Source: JAPHTQ01 sp050302275 (GTDB lineage Bacteria; Pseudomonadota; Gammaproteobacteria; Thiohalomonadales; Thiohalomonadaceae). Taken from it: a stretch of DNA of 64,000 bases. A program made the position numbers and the translations under genes. Positions 1 through 8,261 of the stretch are shown here, piece after piece. Location: assembly GCA_050302275.1 (NCBI GenBank), contig JBNLAT010000011.1, positions 1 to 64,000 on the forward strand, read 5' to 3'. Every line of letters begins with the position of its first letter. Positions within the stretch are counted from its first letter, which is position 1. The notes below the pieces were generated by a model. It did not search any database and was not told the DNA's origin. It was given only the letters and a program-made list of their open reading frames with translations.

Positions 1-44
1 CTTGCTTGTGGGCCTTCAGCCCGCCGTACTTGTAGGTCACCGCG

Positions 45-953
45 TTGCTGCCGTTGAGGCCGTTGGAGGTGCTGACCCGGGTGAACCTCACCCCGGACGA
101 GATGCATGCTGTGGTCGGTCGACATCGCGCCTGCCTCGCTTGGGGCGGCACTGCCCGTCTCGCCCCCGCCGACGACGTGTTGATCTCGGTAGAACGTCCA
201 CTGGGTATCGATTCGCAGGGACAGATGGTGGCCTCAATTCTGTCGAAAAAGCTGGCCGCGGGCTCCACCCACCTGCTACTCGACATCCCGGTTGGCCCCA
301 GCGCCAAGGTGCGTCACATGCGCGAGGCGCTGTCGCTGCGTAAGCTGTTCGAATATATCGGTGACCGCATGGGTATCCACCTGGAGGTGGTCATTACCGA
401 CGGTTCGCAGCCGGTCGGACGCGGCATCGGCCCGGTACTGGAGGCCCGTGATGTGATGCAGGTATTGCACAACGATCCGCTGGCGCCATCAGATTTGAGA
501 CAGAAGGCACTACGTCTGGCCGGGCGGGTGCTGGAATTCGATCCCGACGTGCGCGGAGGTTACGGCTACGCCATCGCCCGCGACATCCTTGATTCGGGCC
601 GTGCGCTAACCAAGATGCAGGACATCATCAGCGCTCAGGGTGCCAATCAGGAACCGCTGGAACCTGGCCGCCTCACCTTCGAGGTACATGCCGAGAGAGA
701 CGGCACGGTGGTTGAGATCGACAACTACCATCTGGCCAAGCTGGCCCGCCTGGCCGGGGCACCGATGGACAAGGGCGCGGGCGTCGACCTGCTGAAAAAG
801 CTGGGTGACGAAGTGAAAAAAGGCGAACCGCTCTATCGTGTTCATGCTGAATACCAGTCCGACTTCCAGTTCGCCAAAACCTATACCGAAACCGTCACGG
901 GTTATCGCATCGGCGAAGCGAAAGAACTCGGCAAGAGCTATATGGAGTTTTAA
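45..953 (+). CDS. Thymidine/AMP phosphorylase-like protein (DeoA family), 5'-truncated
   Basis: This is the C-terminal 300 or so residues of a pyrimidine/AMP phosphorylase of the archaeal-type DeoA family (usually about 500 aa), which cleaves nucleosides or nucleotides with phosphate. Visible family motifs are WGG, SPADD-like APADD, the KK-AGSTHLLLDIPVGP block, QPVGRGIGPVLEARDV and a C-terminal LAGAPMDKGAG domain. Family-like sequence begins only around base 66 (EVLTRVNLTPDEM). Upstream in frame there is a TAG at 33-35, so the listed TTG at 45 is only the edge of the open frame, not a true start. The N-terminal domain is missing, either because of the window edge or a chimeric join. The PRPP synthetase gene starts 1 bp after its stop, so the two are probably co-transcribed and linked in nucleotide-ribose salvage. 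Whether the substrate is thymidine or a nucleoside monophosphate cannot be told from this fragment. Confidence 0.8.
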   Translation: MLPLRPLEVLTRVNLTPDEMHAVVGRHRACLAWGGTARLAPADDVLISVERPLGIDSQGQMVASILSKKLAAGSTHLLLDIPVGPSAKVRHMREALSLRKLFEYIGDRMGIHLEVVITDGSQPVGRGIGPVLEARDVMQVLHNDPLAPSDLRQKALRLAGRVLEFDPDVRGGYGYAIARDILDSGRALTKMQDIISAQGANQEPLEPGRLTFEVHAERDGTVVEIDNYHLAKLARLAGAPMDKGAGVDLLKKLGDEVKKGEPLYRVHAEYQSDFQFAKTYTETVTGYRIGEAKELGKSYMEF

Positions 954-954
954 C

Positions 955-1824
955 GTGCAAGTACTCGGTTTTGCAGACTATCGTGCGCAGGGTGAAGCAC
1001 TGGCGGCGGCACTCGGTGTCCCCTTCGCCCTGATCGAGATACACCGCTTCCCCGATGGCGAAAGCAAGGTTACCGTCCCCAGTCCACTGGAAGGTAAAGT
1101 GGTTATCTGCCGCAGCCTCGATCACCCCAACGACAAACTGGTCGAACTCATGCTGGCGGCACAGACCGCACGGGAACTGGGCGCGGAAATACTGACACTG
1201 GTCGCCCCCTACCTCTGCTACATGCGCCAGGACATCGCCTTCAACCCCGGCGAAGCAGTCAGCCAACGCATCGTCGGCGACTGGCTGGCGCAACTGTTTG
1301 AGCGGGTTATCACCGTCGATCCACACCTGCATCGCATTGAGCGCCTGGAACAGGCGATTCCCGGACGCGAGGCTATCGCCCTGTCAGCGACTGGACCAAT
1401 GGGCGACTATCTCTCTGCCAGAACCCAATCGCCGCTGCTGGTTGGCCCCGATGACGAATCGGAGCAGTGGGTACGCGCCATTGCCGAACCGGCCGGACTG
1501 CAATACATCATTGCCCACAAAGAACGGCGTGGTGATCGAGACGTGGAAATCACCCTGCCCGAATGCGATTATCAAGGTCACGAAGTCATTCTGGTGGACG
1601 ACATGATCAGCACCGGCCACACCATCGCCGATGTCGCGGTCAAACTGAAACAGGCGGGCGCTGGCGACATCCGCTGTCTGGTCACCCATGCCCTTTTCCC
1701 CACCGAGGTGGCCAGCATGCTGTACAAAGCGGGGGTGGAAAGGATCTGGAGCAGCGACAGCGTCAGCCACGCCACCAACGTTGTCCATCTGGCAGGAATT
1801 CTCGCAACGGCCGTAAGGGAGTAA
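955..1824 (+). CDS. prs: Ribose-phosphate pyrophosphokinase (PRPP synthetase), short form
   Basis: Makes PRPP from ribose 5-phosphate and ATP. The protein is 289 aa, shorter than the usual bacterial enzyme of about 315 aa and closer to archaeal-type PRPP synthetases. Visible motifs are the N-terminal RFPDGE/KV segment, LVAPYLCYMRQD, the VDPHLHR metal/ATP loop and the PRPP loop VDDMISTGHT. I chose the GTG at 955 because the preceding gene ends at 953, a GGAG lies at about 945, and VQVLGFADYRAQ fits the family N-terminus. The frame stays open further upstream, but those residues overlap the phosphorylase and do not look like the family. The tight linkage to a DeoA-type phosphorylase suggests recycling of phosphoribosyl units; the exact pathway is inference. 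Confidence 0.9.
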   Translation: MQVLGFADYRAQGEALAAALGVPFALIEIHRFPDGESKVTVPSPLEGKVVICRSLDHPNDKLVELMLAAQTARELGAEILTLVAPYLCYMRQDIAFNPGEAVSQRIVGDWLAQLFERVITVDPHLHRIERLEQAIPGREAIALSATGPMGDYLSARTQSPLLVGPDDESEQWVRAIAEPAGLQYIIAHKERRGDRDVEITLPECDYQGHEVILVDDMISTGHTIADVAVKLKQAGAGDIRCLVTHALFPTEVASMLYKAGVERIWSSDSVSHATNVVHLAGILATAVRE

Positions 1825-1827
1825 GCC

Positions 1828-2493
1828 ATGCCGAGACCGGCGCCGCGCAATCTGATCATGCTGCTGTTCGTCTTCGGTTTCCTGATCTTTCTGGTGCAAT
1901 ACGGACTGGTGCGCATCGCCTTTGAGAAGCTCGGCCTCTCTGCCTATTCCGCCTATCTGTTACTGGTCTCCTCGCTACTTGGCAGCATGATCAATCTGCC
2001 GCTGTTTCGCATGCGCGTCGATCCGCAACCGCCCGCTGAACTTCCGCCCGACGAACCACAGTTTCCCGGTTTCCCGCTGTGGAACCTCAATAACCGTATC
2101 CTGATCGTGATGAACGTTGGCGGTGGCGTTATCCCCGTCGCCTTCTGCATCTACCTGATACGTTTCAGTGAAATTGCCCTGCTCCCCGTCTTCCAGGCGA
2201 CCTTCTTCGTCACCCTGGTGAGCTATTTCGTTAGCCGACCGATTAAAGGCCTGGGTATCGGTATGCCGATCCTGATCGCGCCACTGAGCGCCGCCTTCAT
2301 CGCCGTGCTGATCGATCCCGACATGAGTGCACCACTGGCCTATATCAGCGGCACCCTGGGAGTGTTGATCGGCGCCGACCTGCTGCGTCTCAGGGATATC
2401 GGCAGCATGCGCACACCCATCGCTTCCATTGGCGGCGCAGGGACCTTCGACGGTGTGTTTATTACGGGGATTGTTGCAGTGCTACTGGCGTAG
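1828..2493 (+). CDS. DUF1614 family membrane protein
   Basis: A 221 aa integral membrane protein with about six hydrophobic segments: near residues 10-27, 37-57, 88-115, 118-134, 143-165 and 200-221. The C-terminal part carries the glycine- and aspartate-containing blocks GADLLRLRDIG and GGAGTFDGVFITG that mark DUF1614 proteins. Function is unknown. It starts 3 bp after the prs stop, so it is most likely in the same transcript as the DeoA-like gene and prs. It might be a nucleobase/nucleoside-related membrane protein, but that is guilt by association only. Confidence 0.75.
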   Translation: MPRPAPRNLIMLLFVFGFLIFLVQYGLVRIAFEKLGLSAYSAYLLLVSSLLGSMINLPLFRMRVDPQPPAELPPDEPQFPGFPLWNLNNRILIVMNVGGGVIPVAFCIYLIRFSEIALLPVFQATFFVTLVSYFVSRPIKGLGIGMPILIAPLSAAFIAVLIDPDMSAPLAYISGTLGVLIGADLLRLRDIGSMRTPIASIGGAGTFDGVFITGIVAVLLA

Positions 2494-2495
2494 CT

Positions 2496-2975
2496 TCAGA
2501 AGGGTAACGACCAGGGATAGTAAACGACATTTAATTGCACCGTCTTGGCATAGGGATGTTCCACATACTCGATCCGCACCGCCATATTGCGCTCAAGCTG
2601 ATAGGAAACACCCGCGCCATAGACGGCACCGATATCATCTCCGTACTCCAGTCCGGCACGGAATAGCAGGTCGATAAGATCGGTGGCGTGCCAGGCCACC
2701 ACAGGGGTGAGCCAGAAACCGTCCCGCGGCGTATCGCTGACATCGATATAACCCAATTCGGCATTTAGACTGAAACTGTCCGAACCCAGGCCATACATAC
2801 CGTCAGTACGATAAGTGGCATAGAACTGAACAGCGGACTTCACCTCGGTGAATTCGGGCACCATCGTACTGCCGAAGCCGCCTCCGAAACCCAGTCGCTC
2901 CAGCTTGATGCCTTCCGCAGCGCCTGCCTGCTGCGTCACCAGCAGTGTCAGTAATAGAAAGAGTGCTCCACGCAT
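2496..2975 (-). CDS. Small outer-membrane beta-barrel-like protein
   Basis: The chosen ATG at 2975 gives 159 aa beginning with a clear Sec signal peptide (MRGALFLLLTLLVTQQAGAA, cleavage after AGAA or nearby). An open frame extends upstream to 3029 but only adds residues before the signal peptide. The mature part is rich in alternating aromatic/hydrophobic strands with glycines (FGGGFGSTM, LFRAGLEYGDD, VYGAGVSYQLERN) and ends in an aromatic residue (WSLPF), as do many outer membrane barrels. No specific family recognised. It converges with the DUF1614 gene (2 bp between stops) and is divergent from the SDR gene. Confidence 0.6.
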   Translation of the reverse strand: MRGALFLLLTLLVTQQAGAAEGIKLERLGFGGGFGSTMVPEFTEVKSAVQFYATYRTDGMYGLGSDSFSLNAELGYIDVSDTPRDGFWLTPVVAWHATDLIDLLFRAGLEYGDDIGAVYGAGVSYQLERNMAVRIEYVEHPYAKTVQLNVVYYPWSLPF

Positions 2976-3057
2976 AACCGGCCCCATCGGCTGTAACCCC
3001 ATCCACATCAATGCTAACCTTGCGCCCATTCAACCTTATCGGCAGGAAATCCAATAG

Positions 3058-3915
3058 ATGAAGCCTGATCACAAAGTCGAAACCGTCCTCATTACGGGCT
3101 GCTCCAGCGGTATCGGCCTCTGCGTGGCGGAAGGACTGAAGGCACGAGGCTATCGTGTCTTTGCCACGGCACGGCAGAAAAAGGATGTGACCATGCTGCG
3201 CGAACGTGGTCTGGAGGCATTTCAACTCGATCTGGCTGATAGCGTTTCGATCAACCGCGCGGTGCTCGAAGTCCTGCAACAGACCGGTGGCACCCTCGAT
3301 GCCCTGTTCAATAATGGTGCCTATGGTCAGCCGGGCGCGGTGGAGGACCTGCGTCGCGACATCCTGCGGGAGCAGTTTGAGACCAATCTCTTCGGCACCC
3401 ACGAACTGACCTGCCGGGTACTCAAGGTCATGCGCCAACAGGGACATGGCCGCATTATCCACAACAGCTCGTTGCTGGGCTTCGTCGCGCTACCTTTCCG
3501 CGGCGCCTATAACAGCAGCAAATTTGCTCTGGAGGGCCTCAGCGACACCCTGCGCCTGGAACTGCACGGCACGGGTATCCATCTCAGCCTGATCGAACCG
3601 GGTCCGGTACTCAGCCGTTTCCGTGCCAATGCGATGGAGAAATATCGGCAGAATATCGACAAGGAGAACAGTCCATTTCGTGAGGTCTATGAGGGGCTGG
3701 AAGCACGCCTTAACAAGGAAGGCCCAGCCGCGCCCTTCACCCTGCCACCCGAGGCGGTACTGGAAAAGGTACTGCATGCGCTGGAATCGCCGCGCCCCCG
3801 GATACGCTACTACGTCACCTTCCCCAGCCATCTTTTTGCTACGCTAAAAAGATGGCTGCCGCATTGGGCACTGGATTGGGTACTACGTAGTGTTTCAAAA
3901 AGTGAAAACCGTTGA
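3058..3915 (+). CDS. SDR family NAD(P)-dependent oxidoreductase
   Basis: A 285 aa classical short-chain dehydrogenase. The nucleotide-binding glycine motif TGCSSGIG is at residues 14-21, the NNGAYG motif near residue 86, a catalytic Ser in NSSLLG near 137, and the YNSSK catalytic Tyr/Lys motif near 151-155. The substrate cannot be deduced; close relatives are often annotated as oxidoreductases acting on steroids, retinol-like or acyl substrates. The 3' end contains a perfect 13-bp inverted repeat (3825-3837 / 3846-3858) inside the coding sequence. The DUF481 gene follows after 26 bp and may be co-transcribed. Confidence 0.88.
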   Translation: MKPDHKVETVLITGCSSGIGLCVAEGLKARGYRVFATARQKKDVTMLRERGLEAFQLDLADSVSINRAVLEVLQQTGGTLDALFNNGAYGQPGAVEDLRRDILREQFETNLFGTHELTCRVLKVMRQQGHGRIIHNSSLLGFVALPFRGAYNSSKFALEGLSDTLRLELHGTGIHLSLIEPGPVLSRFRANAMEKYRQNIDKENSPFREVYEGLEARLNKEGPAAPFTLPPEAVLEKVLHALESPRPRIRYYVTFPSHLFATLKRWLPHWALDWVLRSVSKSENR

Positions 3916-3941
3916 AAACCCGCTAAGGAATATTCGTTGTT

Positions 3942-4715
3942 ATGTTTTATCGTGTAATTTATCGATTCATCGCTACCACTTTGCTGTTTGCACTGTGCAA
4001 TAGTGCCTACGCCATCGTCAGCATGCAGGGTGTGCACACCAGCAAACCGAAAGATGGCTTTAGTGGAAACGTCGAACTTTCGATTAGCAACAGTTCGGGG
4101 AACACGGAAAAGGAAGAGTACAGCCTCGGCTCACGTCTACAATGGCATGATGGAGAAATGACTGATGTACTGTTACTCAGTGCCGATTACGCGAAGAGCG
4201 GCGGAGTTAAAAGCAGTGACAACGGTTTTATGCACCTGCGTCATATCCAGCAATTTCATCCGACTGTTGCCTGGGAGGCCTACCTGCAGGTAGAGAAGGA
4301 TCAATTCGCCCGTCTGGAATATCGTGGCCTCGGCGGTGGCGGTCTACGCTTCACGCTCTACGACGTGGAGAATACCGGTTCCATCTTTTTCGGTCTTGGT
4401 GCCTACCACAGTGAAGAACGTATCGATGATAGTTATGCCGATGCAGGCACGGAAACACTCTGGCGCGGCAACAGTTATCTGCTACTCAAATACCAGATTA
4501 ATCCCGACGCGGCATTAATGAGCACAACCTACTACCAGCCTGCAAGCGGTAACCCCGAGGACTACCGCCTGCTGGAACAGGCGGCACTCAAGGTAAAACT
4601 CACTGACCTGTTGTCACTGGTAGTCTCGTATAACTTGCGCTTCGATAGCGACCCGCCGTTAGGTGTGGAAAAGCGGGACAGCACGTTTAAGACATCTTTC
4701 TCGCTGGAGTTTTAG
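3942..4715 (+). CDS. DUF481 family outer-membrane protein
   Basis: A 257 aa protein with a signal peptide (residues 1-24, ending near NSAYA). The mature region has YdiY/DUF481-type features: an early GFSGNVELSISNSSGNT stretch, LGSRLQWHDG, then alternating strands and a terminal Phe (SLEF) typical of outer membrane barrels. Family members are salt- or acid-induced outer membrane proteins of unknown function. Its stop overlaps the convergent cysteine hydrolase gene by 4 bp. Confidence 0.75.
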   Translation: MFYRVIYRFIATTLLFALCNSAYAIVSMQGVHTSKPKDGFSGNVELSISNSSGNTEKEEYSLGSRLQWHDGEMTDVLLLSADYAKSGGVKSSDNGFMHLRHIQQFHPTVAWEAYLQVEKDQFARLEYRGLGGGGLRFTLYDVENTGSIFFGLGAYHSEERIDDSYADAGTETLWRGNSYLLLKYQINPDAALMSTTYYQPASGNPEDYRLLEQAALKVKLTDLLSLVVSYNLRFDSDPPLGVEKRDSTFKTSFSLEF

Positions 4716-5677
4716 CCGTTAATCACACCAGCCTTGCTCAAATCAGGACAGTGCAATAACAGATCGGCAGGACTCACAAAATAGGCCTCTTCTGATTTGA
4801 GCATGGCCATGGCGTTACTGGCTATACCTAATGCATTGGCCTGTAACAATTCATTACCCTCTGCTGCTGCGCCTGTTCTGACGGTATAGAGTGCCTGGGC
4901 AAACTCGTGGATTGCCGAAACCATTTCAGCGTCCAGCTCCGCACTAACCTCAGCAGTCAAAGTGGGGGCTGCCTGCAAAGCCTGCAATAACTCCTCCGCC
5001 AGCGCTTCATCGCTCTCCATCGCTTCAGCGGCTAACGCAACGCCAACGCTCGCGAGCACATCATGAAATTCCTGACTGCTGTCACTACGAACACGGGCAA
5101 TGGCCTGATCGAGCAGATTCGGTGCAACAGCTGTTGCTGCAACACCCAACACACCACCCTGAATCCGCAAGCGGTAATCATTACCCGCATCCTCATAACA
5201 CTGAAAAACAAACTGCGAACAGACCATCGGCAACTTGCCAGGATATTTGTGTTCGTTGAAATAAGTAATAAGTGAAGCAGCGAGTTTTTTCAGGATCTTG
5301 ATAATCACACGCTGTAACAATGTATCCGGGGCAAACTTCCGATATAGCAGCAGAATTCCGACAAGATAGAGATTGGCATTGGCGTATGGCGCCTTATCGT
5401 TGAGATAGCCTGTGGCGGCATTTAGTACCGGGGTGTAATCACTCCGAGCAGGCGTATGACGCATCACCGTGATGGTACGCTCAACAAAACGCTCGGCATC
5501 CTCGGCCACGCGCACTGCTGGGGGAGTCTCTTCGATGAGTTTGCTGCTGGGTGTGTAGGCCATCGCCGCGTGACTCACCGGCGCACCAGTCAGCCACATA
5601 ATCGCCTCGGAAATGTAACTGCCCTTTTCACCGGAAAACAGCAGCACGTCGCCGGGTTGCAGATCTTTAATATCCAT
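4712..5677 (-). CDS. YiiX-like NlpC/P60-type cysteine hydrolase
   Basis: The N-terminal 200 residues form a permuted papain-fold amidase: PGDVLLFSG at residues 8-16, a histidine in PVSHAAMAY (about 35-43) and a cysteine in MVCSQFVFQC (about 150) as likely catalytic His and Cys. The C-terminal 150 residues are alanine- and glutamate-rich helices without a recognised family. I chose the ATG at 5677 (321 aa) because it starts directly before DLQPGDV and is preceded by AGGGAG; a longer open frame to 5815 overlaps the hydrogenase protease gene. It may act on cell-wall peptides or lipids. It sits 52 bp downstream of the hydrogenase operon, but nothing in it suggests a hydrogenase role. Confidence 0.72.
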   Translation of the reverse strand: MDIKDLQPGDVLLFSGEKGSYISEAIMWLTGAPVSHAAMAYTPSSKLIEETPPAVRVAEDAERFVERTITVMRHTPARSDYTPVLNAATGYLNDKAPYANANLYLVGILLLYRKFAPDTLLQRVIIKILKKLAASLITYFNEHKYPGKLPMVCSQFVFQCYEDAGNDYRLRIQGGVLGVAATAVAPNLLDQAIARVRSDSSQEFHDVLASVGVALAAEAMESDEALAEELLQALQAAPTLTAEVSAELDAEMVSAIHEFAQALYTVRTGAAAEGNELLQANALGIASNAMAMLKSEEAYFVSPADLLLHCPDLSKAGVING

Positions 5678-5729
5678 TTTTTCACTCCCTGTGGTTAATG
5701 CTTCCTGTTCGAAGCGCGGTTGCGCAATG

Positions 5730-6176
5730 TTAAATTGAGATATCTCTGTCGAGTAGCGACAACAAATTCGGATACCACTGTACTGTCGGCAATTCGTCGG
5801 ATGCCTCGATGCCATAGATCAGCAGGGTTTCCGGCAAGCTACCCAATACCTTCGCCAGGTTCAGCGTTTCGGCGACACCGAGGCTGTGACTGGAAGGTTG
5901 CGCTGCAACCATCAGCAGGTCGCCAAGATGCAAACGCTGCACAGTGCCAGGATATTGATTCGATTGCATCGCATCGATTAGCACCACTGCTTTGCTCTTT
6001 TCCAACAGTGGAATCAAGGTACTACCCGGACGATCAAGTGCGTGCAATTCGGTTCCGGGCGGAAAGCGATCAATCTCTTCGCGCATGCGCACGATCGCCT
6101 GCCAGCCTACGGTATCCCCACCGTAGGGCGAGCCGATACCGATCACCCGCAAGGGTGCTTCAGCGACGTGTGACAT
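5730..6176 (-). CDS. [NiFe] hydrogenase maturation protease for the group 3b enzyme
   Basis: A 148 aa endopeptidase that removes the C-terminal tail of the large subunit once nickel is inserted. The N-terminal motif GIGSPYGGDTVGW corresponds to the GSPxGDDxxGW nickel-sensing motif of proteases for group 3 hydrogenases. The first of the two acidic residues is Gly here, while the second Asp is kept. A second motif VLIDAM carries the next conserved Asp, and SSHSLGVAETL carries the conserved His. The gene overlaps the 3' end of the large-subunit gene by 17 bp and is the last gene of the hydrogenase operon. Confidence 0.88.
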   Translation of the reverse strand: MSHVAEAPLRVIGIGSPYGGDTVGWQAIVRMREEIDRFPPGTELHALDRPGSTLIPLLEKSKAVVLIDAMQSNQYPGTVQRLHLGDLLMVAAQPSSHSLGVAETLNLAKVLGSLPETLLIYGIEASDELPTVQWYPNLLSLLDRDISI

Positions 6177-7485
6177 TGACCTTGAGGAAGTGAGTGGCGC
6201 AGGAGATACAGGGATCGTAATTACGGATCACCTGTTCACCACGAAAGCGCAATTCATCATCCGTGCAATCAAGTCCTCGACGCTCCAGCGACTGTTTCAA
6301 ATCTTCCTCGATACGTGCCTGGTTCTGACTAGTCGGCGGAGTAATGGTTGCTTTAACCACCTTGCCCTGCTCATCCATTTCATAGCGGTGCCACAGGATG
6401 CCGCGTGGCGCTTCGGTACAACCGAAACCGATCCCCGCTTTCGGCGTTACCACCACATGGGGTGTTTCAGCTGGCTGGTAGTTTTCCAGAATCGCTATTG
6501 CTTCCAGAATGCAGTAGTGCAACTCCGCAGCGCGGGCCAGTGCGCTATGGAACATATTCTTGCTGGGGAATTCGATACCGCTGCGTTTGAGGTCGTCCTG
6601 CACCACCTGCGGCAGTTGTTTGAAATTAAGATTCACCCGCGCCAGCGGACCGACCAGATAGGGAATACCTTCTTCACCTTCGCGATAACCACCGGGGAAA
6701 TAGCGACCATGCAGCGCGGTGGAGTGTGGCACATGCACCTCGCGGAAATAGTCGTGGTATTCGCTGATAGGAATGTCGAGTCCGTCACTGCTGACCAGAC
6801 GCCCTTCATTGAACGGGTACTCGTCGGAATGACGCAGGGCGACACTGATAAACTCCTGCTCATCGTCGGGCAGCGGTAGCGAGGCCACCCAATCCACCAG
6901 CGACTCAACCATCGGCAACGCCTCGCGGCACTCCTGCAACAATACCTGCATGATTTTTCGGTCAGGCGAGTGATAAAAGCCACCGACCAGCGCCCCGACC
7001 GGATGCACCGAACGCCCACCAAGCGCACGTAGAATTTTGTTACCCAATGCCTGAAGACGCAGACCGCGCTTCACCTCTTCCGGATGGGTTCCTGCCATTT
7101 CGATGGCGTTACCGCAACCGAGAAAATCGGGGGCCGCCAGAAGATGAATATGCAGTGCGTGGGATTCGATCCATTCGCCGCAATAGAACAGACGACGCAT
7201 GCTGCGTACCCACGGTCCTGGATCGACATCGAAGATCGATTCGATGGCATGGCTAGCGCTCATCTGATAAGCCACCGGACAGATACCGCAGATGCGAGCG
7301 ACGATATCTGGCACCTCCTGATAGCTACGCCCCTCCAGAAATTTTTCAAACAGCCGCGGCGGTTCGAAGATACGTAGCTGAATATTTTCAATGCGCCCAT
7401 CACGCACATCGAGATCCAGCGCGCCCTCGCCTTCAACGCGGGTCAGCACAGGCACCTTAATGTGAAGTTCCTTGCGCTCGCTCAT
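6160..7485 (-). CDS. Group 3b [NiFe] hydrogenase large (alpha) subunit
   Basis: A 441 aa catalytic subunit carrying the NiFe centre. The N-terminal nickel-binding motif is RICGICPVAYQMSASHA (near residue 63) and the C-terminal one is DPCISCATH. Cleavage after that His would release the 9-residue tail FLKVNVTRR. Spacing and the HFL ending are typical of cytoplasmic bidirectional NAD(P)-linked hydrogenases (sulfhydrogenase alpha, HydA/HyhL type). It overlaps the small-subunit gene by 4 bp (ATGA) and lies fourth in a complete HydB-G-D-A operon. The complex should couple H2 to NAD(P)H and in some organisms also reduces elemental sulfur. Confidence 0.93.
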   Translation of the reverse strand: MSERKELHIKVPVLTRVEGEGALDLDVRDGRIENIQLRIFEPPRLFEKFLEGRSYQEVPDIVARICGICPVAYQMSASHAIESIFDVDPGPWVRSMRRLFYCGEWIESHALHIHLLAAPDFLGCGNAIEMAGTHPEEVKRGLRLQALGNKILRALGGRSVHPVGALVGGFYHSPDRKIMQVLLQECREALPMVESLVDWVASLPLPDDEQEFISVALRHSDEYPFNEGRLVSSDGLDIPISEYHDYFREVHVPHSTALHGRYFPGGYREGEEGIPYLVGPLARVNLNFKQLPQVVQDDLKRSGIEFPSKNMFHSALARAAELHYCILEAIAILENYQPAETPHVVVTPKAGIGFGCTEAPRGILWHRYEMDEQGKVVKATITPPTSQNQARIEEDLKQSLERRGLDCTDDELRFRGEQVIRNYDPCISCATHFLKVNVTRR

Positions 7486-8261
7486 CGTTTTTTATCCTGC
7501 CACTTGAGCCCTTCGACATGGAATGCCGGGGCGCGGTTGTTGATGAAGTGAAAGCGTCGTGCGATATCGTCGGGCATCAGACCGAGTCCTTCGAAGCGGT
7601 TGGCCAACGCCGCGGTGTTCGGTCGTTCTGCCGGACCGTAACAGGCATAGCAGCCGCGCTCGATCTCGGGGCAGATAGCACCGCAACCGCTACGGGTCAC
7701 CGGCCCCATACAGGGTTCGCCACTGGCCACGGTAACGCAGATATTCTGTTGTCGTTTACACTCCAGACAGACCTTATCCTGTTCCTGTACGGGCAATACG
7801 CCAAACAACAATGAACGCACCGCCCCCAGTACCTGTTTGCCGTTCACCGGACAACCCCACAGCTCCAGATCCACCTTAACGTGTTCGCTGATTGGCACCG
7901 AATCGGCCAGCAGGCTGATCGCCTTCGGCTGGGCGTAGATATCTTTAATCCACTGTTTGTGATCATGCATGTTGCGCAGCGCCTGTAGACCACCGGCGGT
8001 GGCACAGGCACCGATGGTGACGAGGAAACGGCTGTTCTCACGAATGTCGTGAATACGTTGTTTCTCATCCGGTGTACTGATGCTGCCTTCGATAAAGGCG
8101 ACATCGACCAGAGTATCCTCGCAATAGAAACCGGCTTCGGCAAAATGGACGATGTCGACCAGTTCAGTCAGGGTGATCAGTGCTTCACCCGCATTGAGAA
8201 AGGCGAGCTGACAGCCATCGCAGGAGGAGAACTTGTGTACCGCGACCTTGGGCTTGACCAT
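7482..8261 (-). CDS. Group 3b [NiFe] hydrogenase small (delta) subunit
   Basis: A 259 aa iron-sulfur subunit that passes electrons between the NiFe site and the flavin module. Cluster ligands are seen in SSCDGCQ (about residues 12-18), GACATAGG, ELWGCPVNG and the cysteine-rich C-terminal part with CLECKRQQNIC, EPCMGPVTRSGCGA and GCYACYGPAE. This arrangement gives room for three [4Fe-4S] clusters. There is no Tat signal, so the enzyme is cytoplasmic. The start overlaps the preceding stop by 1 bp (TGATG), and the stop overlaps the large subunit start. Confidence 0.92.
   Translation of the reverse strand: MVKPKVAVHKFSSCDGCQLAFLNAGEALITLTELVDIVHFAEAGFYCEDTLVDVAFIEGSISTPDEKQRIHDIRENSRFLVTIGACATAGGLQALRNMHDHKQWIKDIYAQPKAISLLADSVPISEHVKVDLELWGCPVNGKQVLGAVRSLLFGVLPVQEQDKVCLECKRQQNICVTVASGEPCMGPVTRSGCGAICPEIERGCYACYGPAERPNTAALANRFEGLGLMPDDIARRFHFINNRAPAFHVEGLKWQDKKR

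Noticed and set aside
5730..6176. The protease with GGDT as a dead enzyme
   Set aside because: In group 3-type proteases the motif is GSPxGDDxxGW. Only the first Asp is changed here; the second, the likely metal ligand, and the later Asp and His are kept.
6190..6879. A 229-codon open frame on the plus strand
   Set aside because: Antisense to the hydrogenase large subunit gene, which is complete and matches its family throughout.
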